Source of the DNA: Candidatus Zhuqueibacterota bacterium | GTDB taxonomy: Bacteria; Zhuqueibacterota; Zhuqueibacteria; Thermofontimicrobiales; Thiofontviventaceae | Assembly: GCA_016926625.1 (NCBI GenBank) | Contig: JAFGOE010000061.1 | Coordinates: 1-64,000 of the forward strand | DNA: 64,000 nucleotides | Reading direction: 5' to 3' | Shown: piece by piece, positions 44,555-51,780 of the stretch | Position numbering within the stretch: position 1 is the stretch's first letter | How the letters are laid out: each line of letters begins with the position of its first letter | Position numbers and translations under genes: made by a program | The notes under the pieces: model-generated | What the model was told of the DNA's origin: nothing | What the model saw: only the letters and a program-made list of their open reading frames with translations | The model's database searches: none

Positions 44555-45127
44555 TTATTGTTTATCTGATGTTTGTGACATCATTCCCCAGCGTCTGTAG
44601 AGATCGTTCGGGATCTGGAGAAGATCCAATATTTTACCCACGAAAAAATCAGTCACATCCTCTACGGTGGTGGGACGATGATAATAAGCGATGCTGGGCG
44701 GAAAAATAATTGCGCCATCTCTTCGCAGGGACAGCATATTTTCTAAAGCCGATGCAGAGAGGGGCGTCTCCCTTGGAACCACGATTAACGTTGATCGCGT
44801 TCGTAACGCATTCTCTGCAATTCGTGTCGTAAGTGAATTGGAAAATCCATTCGCTATGCTGGACAGGGTCTTGATCGAGCAGGGTACTATGATAGCTGCC
44901 TGAAACAGGAAGGAACTGCTGTTCAGCGGAGCAAAAGAATCCTCTTCATCATGATAATATGCCCCGGACGGCAAAGTGTAATGATCTCCGAGTTCAACGG
45001 TGATGACTTTTCTGGCGTTCGGGGTAATAACGACATGCACTTGCAGATTTCTTGTCAATAACTCCTGTATCAACCTGAATCCGATAATCACGCCAGAAGC
45101 GCCTGTGATACATACGATATATCTCAT
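44555..45127 (-). CDS. ubiX: UbiX-family flavin prenyltransferase
   Basis: A 190-residue flavoprotein that attaches a dimethylallyl group to FMN to give the cofactor of UbiD-type enzymes. Motifs include VCITGASGVIIGFRLIQELL at the N-terminus (flavin phosphate binding), IIVPCSIKTLSSIANGFSNS and TLIVVPRETPLSASALENML, then GAIIFPPSIAYYHRPTTVED. AGGAG is 7 bases before the ATG, and the gene begins 3 bp after the mevalonate kinase stop. Its prenyl donor, dimethylallyl (mono)phosphate, is a product of the isoprenoid pathway encoded by the upstream genes, so the context is metabolically coherent. Confidence 0.95.
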   Translation of the reverse strand: MRYIVCITGASGVIIGFRLIQELLTRNLQVHVVITPNARKVITVELGDHYTLPSGAYYHDEEDSFAPLNSSSFLFQAAIIVPCSIKTLSSIANGFSNSLTTRIAENALRTRSTLIVVPRETPLSASALENMLSLRRDGAIIFPPSIAYYHRPTTVEDVTDFFVGKILDLLQIPNDLYRRWGMMSQTSDKQ

Positions 45128-45130
45128 GAT

Positions 45131-46087
45131 TCAACTCCTGACTAGTGTTCGCGATACATAACAATTGACAGCACCGTTAAGGAGAAGCGCGTCGGAGATC
45201 CGATGTGCAGCGGATTCATCCTCTGCTACACATACCATACAGCCGCCTTTACCGGCACCGCATAACTTGGCACCAAGAGCACCATGGTTTAATGCTACGG
45301 CGATTAGATGCTCCAATTCATCTGCAGATACCCCTATTTGTCGTAATAGCAAATGATTTCGATTCATCAAATCGCCTAACCGGTGATGGTCACCCGACTT
45401 CAAACAGTCGTATCCGGTAGCGGAAATATTACCGATCGCCTGGAATATAGTACTGTATTCATGAGTATGGAGGTTGAATCTTTCAGCGACTTCGGCTACT
45501 ATTTTGGCCGTACTCTTTGAGATGCCGGTGTCTCCTATCACAAAATAAAACAGCTCACTATCAAGGGGCATTATGTCTTTGCCGCGCTGATACAAGACCG
45601 GCTTCTCGATGCTGATAACCGTATTGTCCACGCCACTGGGGGTGCCGTGATGATATTTTTCGAGTTCATACGATAGATAAATGAGGATTTCGGTCGTTAA
45701 TGAAGTGTGTGACAAAGTGTACATCGCTTTGATCAAAGCGACACTGATCGCCGCACTGCTGCCGAGTCCCCTCCCAATCGGGATATCCGATTCAATGGAT
45801 AATGACCAGCCTTTTTGCGGGAGGAGGAATCCTCCCAGCTTCGGAACCAGACGTATCGCCTCGATCATATGTCTGACCGCTAATGGCGGATCTGCCCGAT
45901 TGATATATGCCTGACAACCTAAATCATGCGCATCGATAAAAGGATCATCGATGGTGTCGTCGATGATCAGGTTCACATGAGCTCTCAGATCAAGCACGGG
46001 CATGGCGATCGCTGGATGACCAAAAACAACGGCGTGCTCACCGAACAGAATAAATTTGGCAGGTGCTGATAATGTATAATGTTTCAA
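45131..46087 (-). CDS. mvk: Mevalonate kinase (GHMP family)
   Basis: A 318-residue cytoplasmic kinase that phosphorylates mevalonate with ATP. The first motif is APAKFILFGEHAVVFGHPAI, the ATP-binding glycine loop is PIGRGLGSSAAISVALIKAM, the substrate region is HHGTPSGVDNTVIS, and the third GHMP motif is GAKLCGAGKGGCMVCVA. These together favour mevalonate kinase over phosphomevalonate kinase or diphosphomevalonate decarboxylase. The start codon is TTG: the codon two before it is TGA and no ATG lies near, so initiation is probably weak. It follows the reductase by 34 bp and precedes ubiX by 3 bp. No classical phosphomevalonate kinase or diphosphomevalonate decarboxylase gene accompanies it. 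Confidence 0.94.
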   Translation of the reverse strand: MKHYTLSAPAKFILFGEHAVVFGHPAIAMPVLDLRAHVNLIIDDTIDDPFIDAHDLGCQAYINRADPPLAVRHMIEAIRLVPKLGGFLLPQKGWSLSIESDIPIGRGLGSSAAISVALIKAMYTLSHTSLTTEILIYLSYELEKYHHGTPSGVDNTVISIEKPVLYQRGKDIMPLDSELFYFVIGDTGISKSTAKIVAEVAERFNLHTHEYSTIFQAIGNISATGYDCLKSGDHHRLGDLMNRNHLLLRQIGVSADELEHLIAVALNHGALGAKLCGAGKGGCMVCVAEDESAAHRISDALLLNGAVNCYVSRTLVRS

Positions 46088-46121
46088 TGGTCACAATCAG
46101 AAATAGATTATAGAGACAATT

Positions 46122-47456
46122 TTATGTATCATTTTTCTTATTTTCTTCTTCTTCTTTCAGAAGCAATAATTTGATGATCTGCTTGGCCCGGTCGTATTTC
46201 ACGCGACCCTCATGGGCCATCTGGTTTGCTACCTTGATGGCGAGCTCACCGAAAGCTCCGGCGAAGATCGCCACATTTCGAGCGTGGAGCGTCATGTGAC
46301 CCTTTTGAATTCCTTCAGTGGCCAGAGTCCATACTGCTGCGAAATTCTGGACCAGCCCTGCTGAGGCAGCTACTTCGGCCAGTTCAGTTCCGCTTTTGAT
46401 ACCCATAAATTTTAATAATATCTTTACACCCGGATGAATATTAGTGACGCCGCCCACGATACCTACCGGCATCGGAATTTCCATTTCACCGTGGAGATGA
46501 TTGTTATCATCCAGATAATATTTGCTGATCGATCGATAGCGACCATCACGTGCTGCATACGCGTGAACACCTGCCTCAACCGCACGCCAATCATTACCCG
46601 TCGCGATGATAAGACCATCGATCCCATTCATCACCCCTTTATTGTGAGTAGCCGCCCTATATGGATCCGCGTCCGCAAAATGATAAGCTTTCACGATCCG
46701 TCTTGCCGCATCCTCGCCACTGTAACCGGCTCGTGCGAGACAATCGAGATTCTCGATCACAAAATGAACGTTAACCGTCCTGCGATCAGCTAAATTGGAT
46801 ACGATCTGACAGATCACTTCACCCTCAGCAATTTCAGCTACGATAGGTCCGAGTGTTTCTGCCATCGTGTTGACCACATTGGCGCCCATCGCATCCCGTG
46901 TATCAACGTAAAGGTGAACGATGATCATCTCCCCGCTGGGTGTGTCTATTATCCGTACATCCAGATCTCTGGCACCACCGCCGATATCTATTAGAGTCGG
47001 ATCTTGCTGATTCGCCAATCGAATCAAATCATCTTTTCGTTCCAGTATCTTCGCCTTACCGGTCTGCGGATTTTTACTGTCAACGATCTGGATTTGACTG
47101 ATCATTATTGGGTCAGAGGATTTAGCAGTTAAATAACCATTCTCACGTATCAATCGAGCTGCATTGCTGGCTGCTGCAACTACGGAAGACTCCTCGATCA
47201 CCATGGGTACGATATAGTCCTTGCTATTGATTTGAAAATTTACGGCGATACCGATCGGTAAGCTGAATACACCGATCGCGTTCTCTATCATGACGTCTGC
47301 CAGCTCCGCCGTAAGCGTCTCTTTCTTTAACGTCCATTTCTCATCTGTCGTTAGCCTGCACCATTCGTCCAGTTTCTCATGACGCTGCACCAGATCTAGT
47401 TTATAAAATCCCGGAAATCGCGAACTTCTATTTTGCGGTTTCGTCTTATGATCCAT
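46122..47456 (-). CDS. mvaA: Hydroxymethylglutaryl-CoA reductase, class II
   Basis: A 444-residue enzyme that links HMG-CoA and mevalonate. Class II features are IGVFSLPIGIAVNFQINSKD, the catalytic Glu in VIEESSVVAAASNAARL, the nucleotide region DTRDAMGANVVNTMAE, the catalytic Lys in THNKGVMNGIDGL, the Asp region ATGNDWRAVEAGVHAYA and the late His in HMTLHARNVAIFAGAFG. Class II enzymes can run in degradation or synthesis, and many bacteria use them for isoprenoid biosynthesis. AAAGGA is 9 bases before the ATG. It opens a six-gene operon with mevalonate kinase, ubiX and ubiD, which argues for the biosynthetic direction. Confidence 0.96.
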   Translation of the reverse strand: MDHKTKPQNRSSRFPGFYKLDLVQRHEKLDEWCRLTTDEKWTLKKETLTAELADVMIENAIGVFSLPIGIAVNFQINSKDYIVPMVIEESSVVAAASNAARLIRENGYLTAKSSDPIMISQIQIVDSKNPQTGKAKILERKDDLIRLANQQDPTLIDIGGGARDLDVRIIDTPSGEMIIVHLYVDTRDAMGANVVNTMAETLGPIVAEIAEGEVICQIVSNLADRRTVNVHFVIENLDCLARAGYSGEDAARRIVKAYHFADADPYRAATHNKGVMNGIDGLIIATGNDWRAVEAGVHAYAARDGRYRSISKYYLDDNNHLHGEMEIPMPVGIVGGVTNIHPGVKILLKFMGIKSGTELAEVAASAGLVQNFAAVWTLATEGIQKGHMTLHARNVAIFAGAFGELAIKVANQMAHEGRVKYDRAKQIIKLLLLKEEEENKKNDT

Positions 47457-47588
47457 TATCTGAAATCCTTTGGTAGTAAAAATATTTTCTTTCGAGGATA
47501 GATATTAAGACATCTTAACATTTTAAAATTAATATCAAGATATCAAAATTTTAATTTAAAAGCAAGAAATTAAATTGGAATCAGGGGA

Positions 47589-50500
47589 TTAACGTACGAC
47601 GGTCAATTTTCTCGTCTGACGAAAATTACTGGCAACCATCTGATAAAAATACAAACCGCTAACAACCGGAGCACCTTCATCATCAAACCCATCCCAAACC
47701 GCAGAATATAATCCTGCCTCTTTCTTTTCATCCACGATGGTCTTTATTTTTCGTCCTAAAACATTGTATATATTGATAGTGACATGTGATGGAGTCGGAA
47801 TCTGAAACTTGAACACGGTGCGCATATTAAAGGGATTCGGATAGTTTGAATACAGCGCAAAGTTCTGGGGTTTCGGTGATTCGATGGAAATTTCGGGGTG
47901 GTACTTGCTCTCACCGTTTCGACATATCTCCTCTAATCGGTAAAAATATGTTTTCCCGGGCTCAAATTGTATGTCCAGATACTGAAATGAACCATAGCCT
48001 GCGATCAAGTCGTCATTCAGCCTCGTATAGTTCGAATTATTCGTCTCACTGCGGTACAGATTGAAACCATCCAGGTTCTCGTCATGCTCTACCGTCCAGT
48101 TGATCGAGATATTCCCGTCGTTCGTGTATTCAGCATAATATTGCACCAGCTCAACGTATAATGAACTGAACCGAAATGACGAGTGGACATTTCTGTTATT
48201 TGAAATTTTATTTGTCGTATCTGCAATTAAGATCCGCCAGTAATATGTTTGCTTATATTTCAGCCTATCCCGTCCGTTGAACTCCACGATCTGCATCACC
48301 GTATCGCGTCGGCATGTATCTGCACAAATGATTTCCGAGAACAGGCTATCGGTGGAAAGTTGGATGTAGAATAGTTGATCGTCGTCTATTTCGTAACCAG
48401 CACTATCAAATGCCCAGATAAACTCGTCATCTTCGGTCATCAGGTCATCATGCTGAGGATATAAGAGTTTTACATCGGGAAGTGACTCCAGTGTGTCATG
48501 ATATTGCAACGTGTACTTCCATTGATTAGTGAAGGATTGACCCATCGCCTCCCACCTTACTGAGATGCTCAGTACCGGATTATCCATGGGAGTCGCATAA
48601 TGCGAATACATCGCAAGGTCATGATCAGTGATCAAATCACTATTGACAAACCATTGATAGCGGGTCAATAAGGTGCCGCCAACGATACGACACAGGATGG
48701 TATCACCGTAATAGAAGGTGGTATCTGTCGCAGGGAAATACGATATTTGAAAACCATCGTCATAAATCGGTGGCGCCAAATCGATGTACCAGATATGATT
48801 TCGTACGACCTCATCGTCAAAATTTTTGGAATCAACGCGTACTGTATCGCATGAGCGCAGAAAATCCAGTGGGTAATACGCGTAATTAGTTGTTGAATCG
48901 GCAGCGATGATGTCATCATTTAGATACCAGACATGAGATGACATAGTCGAATCATTCACGATGGATAATAAAAGCGAGTCACCCGTAAAAAACAGAGTAT
49001 CCACTTCTGTGCGCACCTCGCTGTACGAAAAAGCAGAATCCCCGGCTATGGCTTCTATGATCCAGCGATGTTCCATCAACAACATGGAATCCGCCGCGAA
49101 GATCTCGACGTAAATCGTATCCTGTTCAAATGCAGAAACAGTATGTCTAAATTCAGGCAGCGAATCGCGTTGTATCATGGCTCGATTTATGCGCCACGTA
49201 TAAAGCAGAGAATCGACTTGAGAATTCACGCGTAGATAGAGCGTATCGCCGACACTGATCGTGGTATCATTTCGCGGGTGAAAATAAAAGTCAGCTAAGA
49301 CTAGAGGTTCAGCCCTTTTCACGACAATCCATCTCCTCATCAACGTGTCGACCCGGTTAGTTGTGACTTTCACGGTAACGATCGTTGTATCGAGAATCCA
49401 GATCATCGAATCAGGGATGAATATGTGTGATCTAGTGTCAATTGCTTCGTTATTAAGCAACCACGATAGTTCGGAATCGCTGTTTAAGCCTTCGACCATG
49501 AACTTAAGACTATCGTTACCCATCGTGAGTGTATCCGCTTCAGGATAAAAGAGTATTTCGGAAGTGATTTCATTCTCTGCTCCGGCTTCGACAATCCACC
49601 TGACCGAATCGACGATGCTGGAATCAGACATCAGCAGCAATACCTTCACTGTATCGATCGAGTCGATCTCAGACGAATGAATCCACAGTTGTGATCGGGG
49701 ATTATTCAGTTCATCATCATTAACAGACCATACGTAAAAGACCGATGAAAGCGTATCGGTCATATCGATCTGAAATCGCATCGAATCCTGCACAGATAAT
49801 AATGAATCGTTGTCAGGTAAGAATGTAAACCGCACCGCTGTCACTAATTCATCGATGGTCGGCTGAATTTCGATGTACCAGATATGATGAAGAACTGTAT
49901 CGGACTTAGCATCCAGGACAGAAACAGATACAGAGTCTTTACTCCCGGCGGATGAGCCTTCTGATAAATAATAAAGGAATTCATTCGAATCGGTGACCAG
50001 CGTCGAATCACCCTTTGTCCAGCTACATGTGAATCCAGGACGGATGGAATCAATCGTTAAGGACAGCGTATCGCCGGGTTGGTAATGTAAAGTATCCTGC
50101 GTCGGATAAACGATGAACTCGATCTCCGGATGTTGTGCCTTTTGCACAATATCATCTCTGATGATTTGAATGAACCAGGCCGATTCATACAATATCTCAT
50201 TATGCGTGTTGCTAAGCCTTACCCGTATCGTATCGGAAGGTTCGATGTATTCCAGTGTGTGATAGACGAAATGGGTACCGCTAAAATTCTCTAATTTGTG
50301 GTCATTATGAAACCAGGATATTCGCAGAGAATCCGTTTGCGTGTGGACGCGAAATTCTATCGAATCGCCCCTGAAGAGAAATAGATCTCGATCAAGCGGC
50401 TCTGATCGGTATTGTGTTTCAGATACAGGCTTCTGGCCGTAATCAGCATACCAGTTGAACCCGAACAGCAGCGAATCATTTCGAACATCGGTTACCTTCA

Positions 50501-51350
50501 CCGAGATGGTATCGTTTTCAGCCGTGAATCTTCTTGCTAAAAATGAAAATGTGTCCGCTATCTGATCGACCTGATGCTCACTATTTACATACCACCGGAA
50601 CATTAAGGAGTCCGGTTCGTCAAATTGGGTTCTATCGATCGCGAAATCGATCGTATCACCGACATCTGTCGATATCCACTGTCTATCTGGACTGATCATG
50701 TTCGATACGGTAAATCCGATGGTATTGGATTCTATTATCCAGTACCTTGTATGACTCGTTTTAAGGATCGGATTGGTGCTGACGACCACGCGAATGGTGT
50801 CAAGATTGAGGAGTCCAAAATCACCCGCTCGATACAGGAGGGATGAATTCGCTCCGGACACCTGTATCAAGGAATCGTTGAAATACCATGCTAATTTCGT
50901 GCGCCTGCTAACGTCAGTTTGAAATCCCACCGATAATATCAGCGAATCTCCGGGGAAAACCTGAATGAGCAGACTGGAGTCTCGGCCGACCGTAGATTGA
51001 AGTTCATTATCGGCGACCGTGTATTTTGATTTGGGGATGGAACTCGAAAGAGTGTCCGATCTCGATGAATTTCGAATCGTGTATCGTTCGTTCGCGTAGC
51101 GTACCGGATAAACACTCGAAAGAAAAGAGGCCGACTGATCCGTTTCCTCTTCCGGATCCTGGTCCTCCAGGAATAGTATACGCTCTGCTACTAATGCTTC
51201 ATATAATTTTTCACGCGAATCGGATTTCTTTACAGTTTCCTTCAGGTGTGGATAAGCAAAAATCTTCTTTGACGGTAGCGAGACTAAAACAAACACACTT
51301 ATGATAGAAATTTGCAGAAACGACGCATATTTTACGATTGGCTTTGTCAT
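47589..51350 (-). CDS. Giant secreted protein with nine Ig-like repeats, Fn3 domain and T9SS sorting domain
   Basis: A 1253-residue protein with an N-terminal hydrophobic signal (ISIISVFVLVSLPSKKIFAY). From about residue 105 to 950 there are nine units of roughly 85-95 residues. Each contains a GDS/GDT strand (FPGDSLILSV, LFRGDSIEFRV, YQPGDTLSLTI, SVGDTLYLRV, FTGDSLLLSI), then W(Y/F)xND, then DTIxVxV and a closing W(I/Y)I. An Ig-like and a fibronectin type III domain follow (ISINWTVEHDENLDGFNLYR), then the sorting domain with LYSNYPNPFNMRTVFKFQ. No catalytic domain is seen; an adhesive or stalk role at the cell surface is inferred. The Shine-Dalgarno before the ATG is weak. Confidence 0.87.
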   Translation of the reverse strand: MTKPIVKYASFLQISIISVFVLVSLPSKKIFAYPHLKETVKKSDSREKLYEALVAERILFLEDQDPEEETDQSASFLSSVYPVRYANERYTIRNSSRSDTLSSSIPKSKYTVADNELQSTVGRDSSLLIQVFPGDSLILSVGFQTDVSRRTKLAWYFNDSLIQVSGANSSLLYRAGDFGLLNLDTIRVVVSTNPILKTSHTRYWIIESNTIGFTVSNMISPDRQWISTDVGDTIDFAIDRTQFDEPDSLMFRWYVNSEHQVDQIADTFSFLARRFTAENDTISVKVTDVRNDSLLFGFNWYADYGQKPVSETQYRSEPLDRDLFLFRGDSIEFRVHTQTDSLRISWFHNDHKLENFSGTHFVYHTLEYIEPSDTIRVRLSNTHNEILYESAWFIQIIRDDIVQKAQHPEIEFIVYPTQDTLHYQPGDTLSLTIDSIRPGFTCSWTKGDSTLVTDSNEFLYYLSEGSSAGSKDSVSVSVLDAKSDTVLHHIWYIEIQPTIDELVTAVRFTFLPDNDSLLSVQDSMRFQIDMTDTLSSVFYVWSVNDDELNNPRSQLWIHSSEIDSIDTVKVLLLMSDSSIVDSVRWIVEAGAENEITSEILFYPEADTLTMGNDSLKFMVEGLNSDSELSWLLNNEAIDTRSHIFIPDSMIWILDTTIVTVKVTTNRVDTLMRRWIVVKRAEPLVLADFYFHPRNDTTISVGDTLYLRVNSQVDSLLYTWRINRAMIQRDSLPEFRHTVSAFEQDTIYVEIFAADSMLLMEHRWIIEAIAGDSAFSYSEVRTEVDTLFFTGDSLLLSIVNDSTMSSHVWYLNDDIIAADSTTNYAYYPLDFLRSCDTVRVDSKNFDDEVVRNHIWYIDLAPPIYDDGFQISYFPATDTTFYYGDTILCRIVGGTLLTRYQWFVNSDLITDHDLAMYSHYATPMDNPVLSISVRWEAMGQSFTNQWKYTLQYHDTLESLPDVKLLYPQHDDLMTEDDEFIWAFDSAGYEIDDDQLFYIQLSTDSLFSEIICADTCRRDTVMQIVEFNGRDRLKYKQTYYWRILIADTTNKISNNRNVHSSFRFSSLYVELVQYYAEYTNDGNISINWTVEHDENLDGFNLYRSETNNSNYTRLNDDLIAGYGSFQYLDIQFEPGKTYFYRLEEICRNGESKYHPEISIESPKPQNFALYSNYPNPFNMRTVFKFQIPTPSHVTINIYNVLGRKIKTIVDEKKEAGLYSAVWDGFDDEGAPVVSGLYFYQMVASNFRQTRKLTVVR

Positions 51351-51780
51351 TGTTTTAGCATCTATAAACTCAGCAGCGAGCTCTAATCTTTGGAGACTTA
51401 ACGTGGGAAAATGTAATATAGACTATTCGAACATAAGGATAAATTTTAACAAGTGATTATAGGAATTTACCTCCAAAGATGCCCAGATTAAGATTCAACG
51501 TTTAAACAAATTTACTATAATCCATATATTATACTCATAAGAGGGTAAAGAAGTTTCTATTTTCCTCTTAAAGTGTTGCATTTTTTCAACATTTTTTTGT
51601 GTTGAGAGGTTTTGCCTCATCGACTGCCAAAATGGGCCGTCGGAGTAGCATCAATCATCATTATGATAAATTATCAATGTAAAATCTTTTACATCGGTTG
51701 TTACCCATGCAGTTCATCAGGTAAAGGCTCTTCGGCCGGGTATGGGCACCTGATCAGAAGAGCCGAAATGTTCAGCATGA
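51351..51780. other. 430-bp gap between two giant secreted-protein genes, dense in inverted repeats
   Basis: No coding frame or known RNA family is recognised. The half next to the upstream gene (about 51565-51764) holds at least five inverted repeats, described separately. The half near the downstream gene (51351-51560) is plain AT-rich sequence that presumably includes the promoter of the nine-repeat protein; no single promoter stands out. Confidence 0.6.
51621..51764. repeat. Cluster of inverted repeats with possible H-type pseudoknot
   Basis: Four structures follow one another. CGACtGCC/GGCcGTCG is at 51621-51642, TGATAA-A-TTATCA at 51664-51676, and ATGTAAAA-TC-TTTTACAT at 51677-51694. 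Two interleaved stems come last: ATCAGGT (51716-51722) with ACCTGAT (51748-51754), and GGCTCTTC (51726-51733) with GAAGAGCC (51757-51764). The interleaved order is that of a pseudoknot. The 8-bp GC-rich stem could also act as a terminator for the gene ending at 51781. Confidence 0.5.

Noticed and set aside
43255-45127. UbiD/UbiX as a ubiquinone biosynthesis pair
   Set aside because: No other ubiquinone gene is nearby, the UbiD is short, and the operon partners are mevalonate enzymes; quinone roles remain possible but are not favoured.
47501-47536. GATATTAA/TTAATATC and TTAAGA/TCTTAA inverted repeats before mvaA
   Set aside because: Purely AT stems in AT-rich DNA without T tract or known regulator motif; likely chance.
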